Source of the DNA: Sarocladium kiliense
Taxonomy: Eukaryota; Ascomycota; Sordariomycetes; Hypocreales; Sarocladiaceae
NCBI GenBank assembly: GCA_030734395.1
Contig: JAUZTG010000047.1
Coordinates: forward strand, 496,001 to 560,000
Direction: 5' to 3'
Length of the DNA: 64,000 nt
Shown: positions 1 to 11,510 of the stretch, in pieces
Layout of the letters: every line of letters begins with the position of its first letter
Numbering within the stretch: the stretch's first letter is position 1
Made by a program: the position numbers and the translations under genes
Notes under the pieces: model-generated
What the model was told of the DNA's origin: nothing
What the model saw: only the letters and a program-made list of their open reading frames with translations
Database searches by the model: none

Positions 1-769
1 CATGCTTAGGAGGGAGATGTGAGGCGAGGCTCTGCTCGTAAGACTTTCTGGAGAGGATGCCCATGGGGTTGAAAGGCGATGTGTTAGATTGTTGCGTATA
101 CGTTCCTGGAGTTGAAAGCGCTGAACGGACGTCATCCTCCTTTGATGACATAAATCAGTATGCTCTGCTCCTGTAGACGCCTCAGTGTGGATGGTCAACG
201 CTCACCTGTTCAATCACACGAGAGAAGAGCACTTCGTTGATGTACTGGCTGCAAGAGCCTTTCCTCAGCAAGACCTCATTACTGCCACTATCGTCGGCGC
301 GTCCTGAATCGTAGCGTTGAGCTTGGCGTGGCCCTGGAGCAAGTCGCGTCATAGGCTCGTGTCTCGCCGCATCTGCCCGAGCGGAGGTTGCATGACTTGA
401 TGCTGTATCATCAGTTCTAGTCTGGCTTACACCAGGGCCATCAGCGACATGGGGAGTATCGATGACCGTGTTCGAAGAAGTATGTAGAGGCAGAATGTTC
501 CTCTTATTATGGCCCTGTTTACGAGACACAGCAGCCACGGTCCTTTCCAGATCTGAGATGCGGCTGGCAACATCGGTGATAGTTGTCTTGCGCACACGAC
601 GCACCGGTCCCGCTTGTGGGTATTGGCATGAGTATCCGGACTGGGAGCACTGCGAACACGGCGACTCCTTATCGCAGCGGACTTTGCGCCGGTGGCAGAT
701 GATGCAAGACCGCTCCGTTCGGCGACTGGCCGCTCGAGGAGACTGGCTGTCTGTGGAGGCCATTGGCAA
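1..769 (-). CDS. Zn2Cys6 transcription factor, partial (3' end beyond window)
   Basis: Nuclear DNA-binding regulator of the Gal4-type binuclear zinc cluster class. The six cysteines are at residues 22, 25, 32, 38, 41 and 48 (C-x2-C-x6-C-x5-C-x2-C-x6-C), followed by a basic linker and a short heptad stretch around residues 68-80 that could dimerise. Exon 1 is 769-206 (188 codons). An intron at 205-140 fits: GTGAGC donor, ACTGAT branch, AAAG acceptor. It restores an open frame to the window edge reading NPMGILSRKSYEQS, which looks like the start of a regulator middle region. The start is the first of two nearby Met codons (residues 1 and 3). The gene is divergent from the MFS transporter at 1478, so it may regulate it. 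The target and effector domain are unknown because the C-terminus is off-window. Confidence 0.85.
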
Positions 770-866
770 CTGCTCGCTGGGCCAAGACCAGGCTCTTCGG
801 CGTCGGCTTATGTTGAAGAACCAAGCCGAGAGATACAGACTCTGCTTCTCGGCTTGAGATTGTCAG

Positions 867-875
867 ATATATAAT
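867..875 (-). promoter_or_regulatory. TATA-like element of the leftmost regulator gene
   Basis: The minus strand reads TTATATATC about 100 bp upstream of the ATG at 769. Position and composition fit a TATA box. No transcript start is known. Confidence 0.35.
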
Positions 876-1277
876 CCGGATCCTCTCTAGAATCATCAGG
901 CTGTTGATAGAAGCCTGAACAATCACCACGTCCCGGCGCCAGGTGATGGTTCCAAGCGACGCTATTGGCTGCTTCGGCTTCGGCGCTTATTCTTGGGCCG
1001 GCGCCGACGAAGGTTGCCGCTATTTCACAACCTCCCAAGGCCGAACAGCGAAGACAGGCCTTTTTCCCAGGGGTCGCGCCTCCGCCTTTCTGGGTGGACT
1101 GAGAATGGTTGAGCCATGCATGATGTTCCTTTTGCTTTTTTCTTCATTTGTATTCTCCGGTGCTAGTCTCGCTGGCCGCTTCAATATGCCGACCGTTCAC
1201 TAGTCCGAATACACCGAGCGGTGCCTCTTGTCATCGGGCTTCGGATCACATTGCAAAGCGACTGGGCCTGAAGGGGC

Positions 1278-1292
1278 TATATATATATATAT
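1278..1292 (+). promoter_or_regulatory. (TA)n tract / TATA element upstream of MFS gene
   Basis: A 15-bp alternating TA run lies 186 bp upstream of the MFS start codon and is followed by a C/T-rich leader. It is either a TATA element or a short microsatellite within the intergenic region shared with the divergent regulator. Confidence 0.4.
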
Positions 1293-1477
1293 TCCCTACC
1301 CTCCATTTCCGTTTCTAGAATCTTGTGATGTTCCAGATTCAATCGTGTCTGATCTTGGTATGATAGGCGTTTAAATTAGCAGTTTGCCTATTCAGACCTT
1401 TCCTTCTACCTCGTCGCACTACCACCACCCTTCTCGCCCATTACCTCTTTATCCCCAGCCTCTGCCCAGAACAAGTC

Positions 1478-3031
1478 ATGGCCATCAAGGAACCTTTGGC
1501 CTCGTCGGCCAACTCACAGATGACAGGCAACACTCTGCAGGTGGCTGGCCCAGAAACCGACAATGGCCACACCGAAAAGCCAGCCACAGGTCCAGCCCAA
1601 AACGAGAACGGAGCACCACCAGCACCTACAGAAGGCTGGAAGAGTGACGCCCCCAATGGAGGCGCAAGAGCCTGGCTTGTTGTTCTAGGCGCATGGTGCA
1701 CGGCATTCTGCAGTTTCGGGTGGCTCAACAGTAAGGCACAATCGGCTTCGTCCTAGCCGCTAAGATCACGAGACTAACATCAAACTATAGGTGTCGGCGT
1801 CTTCCAAGAGTACTACCAGAACAGGCTCCTCAGCAACTACTCGGCGAGCACTATCTCATGGATACCCTCGCTTCAGATCTTCTTCATGATGGCTATGGTA
1901 AGTGGCGACTGGACCAGCCTCTCCTTCTGCCTTGGTCATGAACTAACACAGCTGCGGTAGGGCCCTGTCGTTGGCATGCTGTATGATCGTCATGGCCCTC
2001 GTCAACTAGTCCTCGCCGGCACATTCCTTCACGTATTTGGCATCATGATGACATCGCTCGGTACCGAGTACTGGCAAATCATGCTCGCCCAGGGAGTATG
2101 CTCAGCTCTCGGCGTTGCGGCCATCTTCCAGCCAGGTGAGCGCCAACCACATCACTCTCATCTACAAGTCTTTCCACTGACCTCTATCCTAATAGCACTC
2201 AACACAATTCACGGCTGGTTCAGCACCAATGCCGGCGCAGCCTTCGGTGTCGTGGCCACCGGATCAAGTATCGGCGGCGTAATATTCCCCATCATGGTGA
2301 CTCGCCTGATCAAGCAGGTTGGCTTTGGCTGGGCGATGCGTACATGCGGCTTCTTACTGCTCGCACTGCTCATCGTTGCCAACCTCACGGTGCGCGCATA
2401 CCATCCTCCCCGTCCTTCCAAGATTACTTCAGCGGATCTTGCGCGCCCGTTCCACGAACCCGAGTTCGTCATGCTCACCATTGGCTTCTTCCTGTTCACA
2501 TTTGGCATCTATGTGCCTATTAACTACCTGCCTGTACAGGCGCTGGCTACAGACATGGACGTTGATCTCGTCGAATACCTCGTGCCTATCCTGAATGCTG
2601 CCAGTCTGTTTGGCCGTATCTTTTCGGGTGTCCTCGGCGACCGAATTGGGCGATACAACATCTTCATCGCCGTCGGCTTCCTCACCTCGCTTTGGACCCT
2701 CGCGCTTTGGATCCCTGTCAATACGTCTAGCGGCATCATTGCGTTTGCGGCCCTCTTTGGCTTCTGCTCTGGCGCGTATGTGTCCTTGATCGCGCCTTTA
2801 GTCGCACAGATATCGCCAATCCGAGAAATCGGCTTCAGGACTGGTCTGCTGTTCTTGGTAGCAGCAGTCGGAGGTTTGACGACTAGTCCCATTAACGGGG
2901 CTATCTTGGCTGGTCCCAGCGGGTTGACTGGCATAAAGGTCTTTGCCGGCGTCTTTTGTTTTGCCGGAACAGTCTCCGTCATGGCGTCTAGAGTGTATCG
3001 CGTCGGCTGGAGCCCTACTGCGAAGTTCTAG
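1478..3031 (+). CDS. MFS transporter, monocarboxylate/riboflavin (MCH)-like
   Basis: Predicted 12-segment plasma-membrane carrier of the fungal monocarboxylate-porter branch of the major facilitator superfamily, about 456 aa. Four exons: 1478-1730, 1791-1897, 1961-2135 and 2196-3031. Joined, they read through with correct phases. An N-terminal cytosolic tail of about 70 residues is followed by the family hallmark GGARAWLVVLGAWCTAF in TM1, then GVFQEYY and ISWIPSLQIF. The inter-helix motif LYDRHGPR matches the loop 2-3 position of this family. The second half contains the usual EFVMLTIGFF entry and a GDRIGRYN loop 8-9 motif. Substrate cannot be read from sequence; relatives carry monocarboxylates or riboflavin, and many are uncharacterised. 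It is divergent from a Zn2Cys6 regulator. Confidence 0.9.
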
Positions 3032-4527
3032 ATTGGGGGGACTCGAAGTAATACTGCCTGACTGGGCTTCGGAAGCGCTTGCATAACAGGGAGTAGAAAG
3101 TTTGTATACTAGACTATAGACACCTCACGCCTCAATCTCATGCCGCTCGCTGCAAGACGGAGTACGTGGTCGAGCCCAGGTTGACATCGTGAAGGTTGCC
3201 AGAAGGTTGGTTGGAAGCGGCTAGATGCTTCAACCTCGCAGCCTCCTTCGATTTGCTCCTCGGCACTACCAATCACTAGAAATCCGGTAAACGTGACTTG
3301 AAAGAAGCCACGTTGGCGTGGGGTTGGGGAACTAGCAGGTCATGGGCTATCTCCATACCTCATTCTAAGGCGACATCAGTTTTGACGCTTGACTTGAAGC
3401 GACAGAGCAGCAATGAAGGACCCGTGTTTTATGACTTTCTATACACGCTAAAGTCACCTGATTCGGGACAGATAGGCGCAACTAAGACTGGGGAAGGTGA
3501 ATGGAGTCCGAAATGGACTACAGAGCAGGCCAAGTCTGCTGTTGCATCAGTGCTCACCTCTTATGTTTCCAGCCAGTTCTGAAGAGTGCTTCTCTCGTTG
3601 CCACTCGTGTATGATCGTCGGGTCCTCCCTCTTAAGCGGGTCCACCGCATATCTTCGCAGAACGTATGAGCTGCATCGCACCGCTCGTGTATGCGAGATG
3701 TCGATGACTATGGCACTCTTGTTACTCCGAACAGGGCTGAATCAAGCCCAATGTCAGCTCTCAGGTCTTCAAATATCTTCTGTTGGAAAATTGCTCCATG
3801 CAAGCAACGCATTGTAGGCGGTTGGTTGAGTTGAATTACCCCTCGCAGCCGCATCCCCATTGAGGGGCATTGGTCAGCATATTTCTCCAAGTCATACCTG
3901 AGCTCGGACATGCGTGTATCAGGCCAGCTGTACGCCAGGAGCCATAGACCAACCACAGAACCCCACGAGACTTCTCGATCCTTCCCAGGTTCTTGTGCTA
4001 GACTCTTGATTAATAATGCATCGATCCGTCGGTGAGCAAGCGTCCAGGACAAGCGGGGTATTGTGCCTGAACGGCGGACCTAGTCGCTAGAATCCACTCC
4101 TGCGTATCACCAGAAAGCGGAGAACAACAGGCGGCACAGGCCACCGTCTTCGAGACACGTTGGTCTTTTCAGGGGATATTGGCGGTACTTCTGAAGCCTC
4201 GTATGAAGGATCTGAACATTGGTCAGCATGGTGGTAATGTAATTGAGTCCTAACGGCAGCCAGGGGAAGTGGAGTGTCCCTGCCCGGGCGGTCGGCCGAT
4301 GGTGGACAGCGGAGTATCGCCTCAAGTTTTGAGGACATGCATGTTCTCTCATCTCCACTTGGAGACTCGGCCATAGCATCTTAAGAGTCCGCCCTCGTCC
4401 TCAAAAGAAAGCATTCCTCAAGCTCCCAGTCCATCTCCTGCAACTTCTCTTCCAAGCTCAAAGTCCAATTGCCGCACTCGAAGCCGTACCCTCTTCCCTC
4501 AAGCACAACCTACACCCCTCGCCCAAC
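3032..4527. other. Intergenic, no supported gene
   Basis: Only short ORFs occur here. The longest are about 90-115 codons, for example 3708-4052 minus, 4087-4374 minus and 3298-3582 plus. I recognise no family in them and could not join them with splice sites into a longer frame. A decayed gene on the minus strand between 3.7 and 4.4 kb is possible but unsupported. The last 90 bp before 4528 are C/T-rich and look like a 5' leader. Confidence 0.5.
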
Positions 4528-5049
4528 ATGACTGCCCTCACTCTGTCCCGCCATGTCGTCACAATCCCCAAGAAGATCGTCGAGTCTCTCCAGACCATCC
4601 TCAGCAAGGCCGAGCAACACCCCAACGCCGCCAGCTTTCCCGAGGCTCGTCTCGCCGAGGACATGTTCCCCCTGAGCTTCCAGGTCTGGTGCGTCACCGA
4701 CAACATCTGCAAGGGTATTGCCCGTGCCCAGGGCACCGAGCCGCCAGTCCTCGAGAGAGACCTCACCACCATTGCCGCTATGCAGGCACGTCTCAAGTAC
4801 ACTGCTGAGGCCCTCGACAAGGCCGACACCGATCTCATCAACAAGCGTGAGGACGAACTTGTGACTCTGGGACTTGGACCCGGCAAGAGCGGCCAGATGA
4901 CCGCCCTCAACTACATCCTCGGCTACTCGCAGCCCAACGTCTACTTCCACCTCAACATGGCGTACGCTATTCTGCGCAAGGAGGGTGTTCAGGTTGGCAA
5001 GCAGGACTACCTGACTGCCTTCACCCAGGGCGACCTGACTATCCTGTAA
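4528..5049 (+). CDS. DUF1993 family protein
   Basis: Single-exon gene of 173 aa. The order of motifs (SLQTILSKAEQH, a D-MFPLSFQVW segment, and a GYSQPNVYFHLNMAYAILR stretch near the C-terminus) matches the DUF1993 family, small soluble fungal and bacterial helical proteins related in fold to DinB-like bundles. No signal peptide or membrane helix is visible, so a cytosolic location is likely. The biochemical role of the family is not known. The start has a favourable purine-poor but standard context (CCCAACATGAC) preceded by a pyrimidine-rich leader. The codon use is strongly C-ending, as in well-expressed fungal genes. Confidence 0.85.
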   Translation: MTALTLSRHVVTIPKKIVESLQTILSKAEQHPNAASFPEARLAEDMFPLSFQVWCVTDNICKGIARAQGTEPPVLERDLTTIAAMQARLKYTAEALDKADTDLINKREDELVTLGLGPGKSGQMTALNYILGYSQPNVYFHLNMAYAILRKEGVQVGKQDYLTAFTQGDLTIL

Positions 5050-5498
5050 AGCGCTGGTCGCTGAGAAATGAATCGGATCGGATATGACAAACAAGGGATA
5101 AAATGCTTCTATTTGAAAAGGTTAGCGACAGAGTAAATTGACTTCTTTGAGAAGAGACCAAGCATACATGCCAAATACAGTGAACTCAGGCCCCATTACC
5201 GTATCGCTGGATGTCGCCTCACAGCTTCATCGTGGTAGCACACAGGATGCGAGACATCTCCAAAACCAATGCATCACGATTGCATTGAAAAGCGACACTT
5301 CGTAGTCCAAGGAGGGAACCCTCCCAACCTTATAATAGATAACCGTGAGCACGCCATTGATCTCTCATAAGCACGCAACCTGCGGCTTTCCCTTATCCCG
5401 ATTCCAGGGTCCTGTCCAGAAGGGTCCAGCTGCCTAAGGCCCCTGGAGCGGGGTGGCTAACAGCGGAACAACTCCGCCCTGGCACTGTAAACCCGTTC

Positions 5499-5500
<2 letters not shown>

Positions 5501-5529
<29 letters not shown>
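5501..5529 (+). repeat. (CT)14 microsatellite
   Basis: Uninterrupted CT dinucleotide run 74 bp upstream of the Mrx7-like start codon. Such pyrimidine tracts are common in fungal core promoters and leaders. Confidence 0.9.
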
Positions 5530-5532
<3 letters not shown>

Positions 5533-5602
5533 GTTGACGCGCAGATGAAGGAACTTCCATACCGCCAACGGGTCGATCAACAGCATCGCAAAAGACGCCA
5601 TC

Positions 5603-6067
5603 ATGTCTCCCATCTGGTGGGCTCTGCGTCTTGTTCACGCATTTGAGGTACGCGGCCGACTCTTCAATGCCTCTCTAGGCTCACGATACTGACTGGCTAC
5701 ACAGGATCGCATTGTCGCAGCTGTATGTCCACCTCGATCAATCGACCTGCACTATTTAACATACCTGACCGACCCCCAAAACAGATTCTCAAACAGCCCG
5801 GTTTCCACAGAGCTGTCGGTAGGGTTCACCGAACGATACACGAGAAGCAATACGGTCGAAATCCCCACGAGCCACTCGCGCCCGGCGAGGCTACAGGTAT
5901 AGGAAACTTTACTATTGCATCTTGACCATGATGGATGCTGACAAGAGGCAGCTGATCCGAGCAACCCGGGGAGGACTCAGAGCTTCCTCAAGCACTTCTT
6001 CGATGAGCTGAAGAATCAAACTCGTGGGAAACCGACAAACTTGCCGCACGAGCCGCCGAAGAAGTGA
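5603..6067 (+). CDS. Mrx7-like small mitochondrial protein (MIOREX component 7 family), four exons
   Basis: Assembled by hand because no single frame is long. Exons are 5603-5647, 5705-5722 (an 18-nt micro-exon), 5785-5896 and 5952-6067, giving 96 aa. All junctions have GT...AG ends and keep the frame. The protein starts MSPIWWALRLVHAFEDRIV, continues with a GFHRAVGRVHRTIHEKQYG core and ends in a polar KK tail. A short hydrophobic N-terminus plus the FHR-VGRVH core resembles the Mrx7 family, found with the mitochondrial ribosome-associated MIOREX complex in yeast. The family match is from memory. The gene structure is better supported than the name. Confidence 0.65.
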
Positions 6068-6931
6068 TCAGGCGAAGCGAAGACTATTATACTGCAGGCG
6101 TAATGCTCATAGAGCAGCGACCTCTCTTCCGTCTACGAACTACCGACAAACCTACGTGAAGACAGCACACAGTCACGTCACCATTGTCGAAAGTTTCACG
6201 TCATCGGACGACTCGGATTTCCGCTTCCAAGGTCCGAACGAAGCACATGCGTCCTCGGACGAGTGGATGAACACGTTCACAAAACAGGGCCACGACAAAT
6301 GGTATGGGGACTGTTCTGAGTAGTGTCTTTGTGACTCTTTGATGCTATCTTAGAGCTGTCACGACGCACCGCCCATCGGCCCCCGCGTTCATCAGCGAGC
6401 CGTGCCCTCCTTGACGAGCCATACAGAATGACGCTTCGTTCTGGAATGCGAGGTAGACCTCTCCCGTCGCCGACCGTTGGTGCTGAGTACGACCATGACT
6501 GGAAGTCTCTTTTCACCGAAGTTGACTGAAGTGTTCGCCCAGCTCTCAGAGATGTCTGAAGGGGCCATTGCGGGCATATTCTCGCGGTGCCAACTCGAAG
6601 ATTAGAGAATCCTTTGGTAGCTAGCGTTCTCATGATTCGGCTTCAAGACTGAGCCAAAATTCATCGAGACAAAATATACAACGCTTCATCGTGTATGTTT
6701 GCCGACGTAGTCCTCACACGACCATCATGTTTCAGTTGGTGCGCCGTGTTTCGTCTGAGTGTCCGTGTTTGACTGACACACTGTGTCAGTCTCCCCAATG
6801 ACCTCTTTGTCGCTCATACATAGTTCTGAGGTCTTGAGTCGGGTATCGATATGCTGTTGGACTTTGGCGGCGACGCTTGGGTCTCTTCCCTCGCTTGATA
6901 TGATCCTGCTCTTTCTGCAGTTGAGGCAACT
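6068..6931. other. Intergenic, no supported gene
   Basis: Overlapping short ORFs on both strands (up to about 118 codons at 6277-6633 minus) show no recognisable family, no consistent codon bias and no joinable splice sites. Confidence 0.5.
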
Positions 6932-8087
6932 TCAGCCGACCATCTCAACCTCTTTGCTCACGTTCGGCTGCGGCTCTGCAACTGTCTTTACCAGCTCCTT
7001 GGCGGCCTCGGCCTCAGGGACATCTACTGCTCTTTCTGTAACAGTCACCCAGTCTCCAACCCGTATCGTAGCTCCGTTGGGTGCTGCAAAGGCATATTGG
7101 CCAAATACGGGTTTGTCTGAGCCTATGTCAGTCTCCCGTACATCTGCAGCAGTCACCTTACCATGATTACTTACGGGGAAATGCGCTATTGACGCGTCGA
7201 TCCTTAGCCAGAAGTCCGTACAGCTGTCGCTCACGAGGGGCCCGGTTCCCAGTGCTAAGGTCGACGTTGAGACTCAGACAACGCGGGCAGGTGAAGACGC
7301 AGCGTATAGTAGCGCCCTGCCTGTCCCCCGATGCCGGAGTCACCACCAACTCTCTCCAGTCATCCTCGTCGAAGGCAACGATGTCATCTCCAACATCAAT
7401 GTGGATGTTAGGACGTAACCGCAGGATGATGTCCTCGTCTCTGGCTTCCTCGGGTAACCTTGAGCGGACTTCCTCCTCTGAAGCGGTCGAAGTCACCAAG
7501 AACGGGGCAGCGTCGGCAAAGCGAATCCTTTGCGGCTGGAAATCGTGACCAGCATGCACCGTCAACGAGGTCAGCTGCTTGGGTATGTAAGCAATGCCCG
7601 GAATTTCTCGCTTGCCGTTGCCCGAAATGAAAAGCAATCTAGAAGGAATGCCTAGATGCTTGCTGAAGAAGTCTGCCGGTCCCTCGCCCATGTCTACGCC
7701 CTGTGCTGCAGTTCCAAAAATGCTGACCGTCCGGGACTCGGCCTGCAGACAGACCAGAGGTGAGGGAGTGAGAGGCAAAGTCAGGCTGTTGTCTGACTCG
7801 GCCAACTTGTGTCGGATAGTGAGCTCAGACCAGTCGTCATTGATGCTAGGTTCGAAGAGGCCTAATCCGAAGGTCGTTTTGATTGTCAGATGCTCCACGG
7901 GCGCCGTTGAGACGACCTTAGGAGCCTTGACGACGACATACTGTCGATCAAAGCGAAAGCCCTCGCTGGTGATGTCTGCTAGATGGACCTCAACGGGGAG
8001 GATGGATTTGATAGGGTAGATGAAGAGCTGTTGACCACTTATCAGCTCTGCTGACTGATTTTGAGTGAGGCTTGTTGCTTCAGCCAA
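6932..8087 (-). CDS. MOSC domain protein (mARC/molybdenum cofactor sulfurase C-terminal type)
   Basis: Two exons, 8087-7175 and 7116-6932, separated by a 58-nt intron with a GTAAGT donor; the product is 365 aa. The N-terminal beta-barrel begins with the typical LFIYPIKSILPVEV segment and a GFRFDRQYVV motif. The C-terminal MOSC domain carries CPRCLSLNVDLSTG, where the Arg-Cys pair sits at the position of the molybdenum-ligating cysteine in mARC proteins, followed by KPVFGQYAF and a RVGDWVTV strand. The family carries molybdenum cofactor and reduces N-hydroxylated substrates, or transfers sulfur to the cofactor. No membrane anchor or 2Fe-2S domain is visible, so a cytosolic form is likely. It is divergent from a Zn2Cys6 regulator at 9018. 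Confidence 0.88.
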
Positions 8088-9017
8088 GAATACAACAAAT
8101 ACGGCATACCCTTTTAATCTTCATCTTGCGCTCCTTTGCGGCGCCTGGCTCGCGTGCCTTTCCTTGGGGTTGCGCCATGGCGGGACGAGGCGTCGCCGAT
8201 CACGACCGAGAGACCTTAAGTCGCCGTCGTCGAGCCGAGCCCTCCAAAAGCCGCCCTGAAGGGCAAAGCTTGCTTTGTAAGGCTTCAGATGTCGTTGAGG
8301 CTGACTTTGCAACCCTAAGTCCGATGGCGATGAGGTCAACGGTGACGCAGTGTGTCCGCAGTGCAGCGTCGCACTTTCACAGCAAGGATAAGTAAAAATA
8401 GCTGGGGGAAAAAAGCCAGTCGTATCTTGCGTGATCCCTGCAGGGGTGAGAAGTTAAAGACGCGGCTCGGGAAGAGAGACCTGGCTGCACGTTGTTTGAG
8501 AAGAGTGTCACCACCACCCTGTCGCCATGCGCCAATACCAAACGATGAGCGATGGAGTTGCGACGGAGCAGTCAACAGCGACCGTGACTCGGGGGCTGTG
8601 CGAATGCCGGAAGCCTCGGCGAGGGTTGCCTATTTGGGCAAGATCCAGCGAGGAGTCTTCAACGTCGCAAGTAGGGCGAGACAACGTTTGACTCTGACAC
8701 GGCGCCCGATTGCGGCTTCGACATCACTCGTCGTCCCATTGAAGAACCAGGTGTCTAGCTGGTCTCGCTGCTGTTATCTCTTCACAGAAACAGACCCTGT
8801 TCGACGACGTTCAGTGCCCCGGTCTCGTGCAGCTCATCCATCGTGTGTGGGCGGTGTCTGGGTCGCCACACACTCACCGCGCGCTCTTCTTCACCTAATC
8901 CCGCATAGACAGACACGCCGTCCTGTGGCTCGTGGACGGCCAATCCATGCTGGCTGAAAGGTCAGCAATTGCTTTTCATCTCATTGACGGCGTTTGTGTC
9001 GTCACGGTCACGCAGCG
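8088..9017. other. Divergent intergenic region between MOSC gene and regulator
   Basis: About 930 bp between two start codons facing away from each other. A 201-codon open frame at 8352-8957 plus is Arg-rich, matches no family and is best read as chance. The region most likely holds both promoters and a regulator leader. Confidence 0.5.
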
Positions 9018-11510
9018 ATGGCTTCCAGCAGCGTCCGGAGCGGCTCATCAGCATCCGCCCCGGCTACAAGCACAGGCACAGGCATAGCATCTGTGCCCTG
9101 CACAACGTGCAGAAAACGGCGAGTCAAGGTATGCTCCCATCCATTCCCGTTCGTCTGTAGCTCTGGGTGCACGCACAGGGATCATGGCCTGGTGATGAGC
9201 TAACAATTGTGTCGCAGTGTGACAAGCGGCTTCCTGGCTGCACTCGATGTGAGAAGTCCGGGCAGCCATGCCCGGGCTACAACCGGCTGCGCAGCTTCCT
9301 AGACCAAGGTGAGGCCTTGCGACAGAAATACTCGGACCCGAGTACCCGAGCCAAGGCCCGTCCAGAAGTCCGGACTGCCACCAGTGAGACGGAACCAGAC
9401 CTCAAACCCCGGGTCGGCAGCAAGGAGCCCATCATTCTATCACCAATCCCCAATCCCTCACTGCCCTTCCATCATGTGCCGCAGCAACAAGCACACCCTA
9501 CCACGAGTGCAACAGGTCATTTCGTACCGAGTGATCTCGAGCCAGTCCCTAGTGGCACAGGTACACACCAGGACACACTCAGCTCTTATATGAGCCTCGA
9601 CACCCTGTCTGACGATGAGTTCAATGCTACCTTCTTCGACATTGACCCCAACATCTACTTCGCAGAGGGCAATAATTGTTGCGGCTGGATTCCCAATGCG
9701 CCACTCCTTAATGATCTTCCCGACAGCCAGGCACCGACAATCTCGTGGTTGAATCAGATCACCCCGGGTAACTTCTCTGATGCTTCACCTTACCCTGAGA
9801 CGTCCATGGCATCTATGATCAGCGACTCACCTGCTCTCAATTCCAGTGGCGACGATGAGTACGAGACAGCGCATCTCATCCAGCACTTCTCAGAACATAT
9901 CAGTCCCTACCTTGACGTCTTCGATATTGAGAAGTACTTCGGCCACGTCGTGCCCGTCCGAGCACGACGAAGCAATCTCCTTTCCAGTTCACTTGCAGCA
10001 ATAGCAGCGAAGCAATTCGCAAAGACCAAGAAGGAGCTGCATCCGGGTCACTCAGCAGCGACTACACCATCAACATCATTCCTCGACCAATTCTACACTG
10101 ATCCTAACGTTGATTGGTTCTACAAGGCGGCAAGCTTTTATGACAAGGCCATCTGCCAGATGATGAGCTCATTGCAGAGCCTCAGAGATGGCTGTGTGGA
10201 CTCCGGCCCTGATAATGATTCTGGCCTCGATACCGCTTCACCGCCATTCTCTGATGACAACATGGCTGGGCTAGATGGCAATTTGGCGTCGAGGATCAAG
10301 AGGCAACGGACCGAAAAGAATAGAACTCCCGCCAACGTTCTTGATGACCTCCTTGCGGCGGTCTCCATTTTTCTTCTCTATGAGTCTTTGGATAATCGCC
10401 AATTAGAGATTAACCAGTGAGTTCAAGCTTTGGGTGGCCTGCGTCGATGGATGGCATACTAATCATTTGACTGGTAGACACATGTCTGGAGCGCAGCATC
10501 TGCTTATAGAGAACCTCCCAAATCCAGCCTCCATCCCAACGGATCCACGCATCAGCACGCCTCTACGGAGCTTTGACACTGTTCAAGCATGGCAAGCGTC
10601 GTTCTGGAACGTCGTCCGTATTGACTATGTCGTCTCATACGTCGAGAGAGGTCACCCGCGTCTGAACACAACAGATCAACACCTGTGGCAAGCGGCTGGC
10701 TTGCCACTACGTGACGTGAGCGGCTTGTTGCTGCCAGAGTCCCTGTGTACAGGCAAGGGTCGCTCACATTCGCCTCGCATCGCGCCAATGACAGAAACAG
10801 CAGCATGTCGAACTCTGCTATGGATTGTTCTAAAGGTACTTGCCTTTGCAGCAGAACAGAGGGATCAGTCTCGCACCATGGAATTCATGCCACAATCCCA
10901 AGCCGCAGCTGCAGCACATCGCCAACAGTCATTCGTCGACATCAGCAGCTGGCAGGCCATTCGCGAGCATCTCCAAGCTTGGAAGACGTTGCTCCCAGAC
11001 TCCTTCGAGCCCTATCTTCGACTTCCACAACAGCGTCCCAGCCAAGCGCAGACTCCCAGCCGCTCTGACATTAGTGCCCCGGGTAGCGATAACGCGGTTG
11101 CAATCCAGTTCCCGACACTCCAGTACAGCAGCGCAATGGCGTCGACCGCGATGATCCTCTACCACTTCATCCAGATCTTCCTACTCCTCCACCGACCACT
11201 CAAGCCGTCAAACGAGGAGACATTCTCACGCTTCGCTTCCCAGCGCTTGAGTGCATACCGTCAAGTATCACGGGAGGTCGACGACCACGCCAGCAGAATA
11301 TGTGGCATCTGCCTAGGTCGCCCAGACGATGCCGTGAGAATGCACATGACGCAACCGCTGCACCTCGCAGGCCTGAGCCTGGAGAATCACGAGCAAAGAG
11401 TCGTGCTAGAAGGGTTGTTAAGCGGAATTCGGCGGGGTACAGGTTGTTCGACGGAGTGGATAGTGACCAGTCTTCGGGAAGAATGGGGTTGGCATGACGT
11501 TGTCCCATGA
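9018..11510 (+). CDS. Zn2Cys6 transcription factor (Fungal_trans_2-like)
   Basis: Three exons, 9018-9128, 9218-10416 and 10478-11510, give 780 aa. The zinc cluster is split by intron 1: cysteines at residues 28, 31, 38, 45, 48 and 55 (C-x2-C-x6-C-x6-C-x2-C-x6-C), with CTTCRKRRVKCDK as the DNA-contacting helix. A long polar, acidic, Ser/Pro-rich segment follows (about residues 60-300). A helical regulatory domain then begins near YETAHLIQHFSEHISPYLDVF, the usual entry to the fungal specific transcription factor domain 2. It is a nuclear regulator. Its targets are unknown; the divergent MOSC gene is one candidate. The start was chosen because it is the only ATG that keeps the first half-cluster in frame with intron 1. 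Confidence 0.88.

Noticed and set aside
3708..4374. Minus-strand ORFs that might be a decayed regulator gene
   Set aside because: Trp/Leu-rich pieces hinted at a helical domain, but stops separate them, no splice sites join them, and no motif could be named.
6277..6633. 118-codon minus-strand ORF whose N-terminus looks like a mitochondrial presequence
   Set aside because: Arg/Ser-rich, Asp/Glu-poor start only. The rest has no structure or homology signal and overlaps other random frames.
8352..8957. 201-codon plus-strand ORF upstream of the regulator at 9018
   Set aside because: Arg/Ser/Pro-rich chance composition, no recognisable motif. It lies in the leader or promoter of a well-supported gene.
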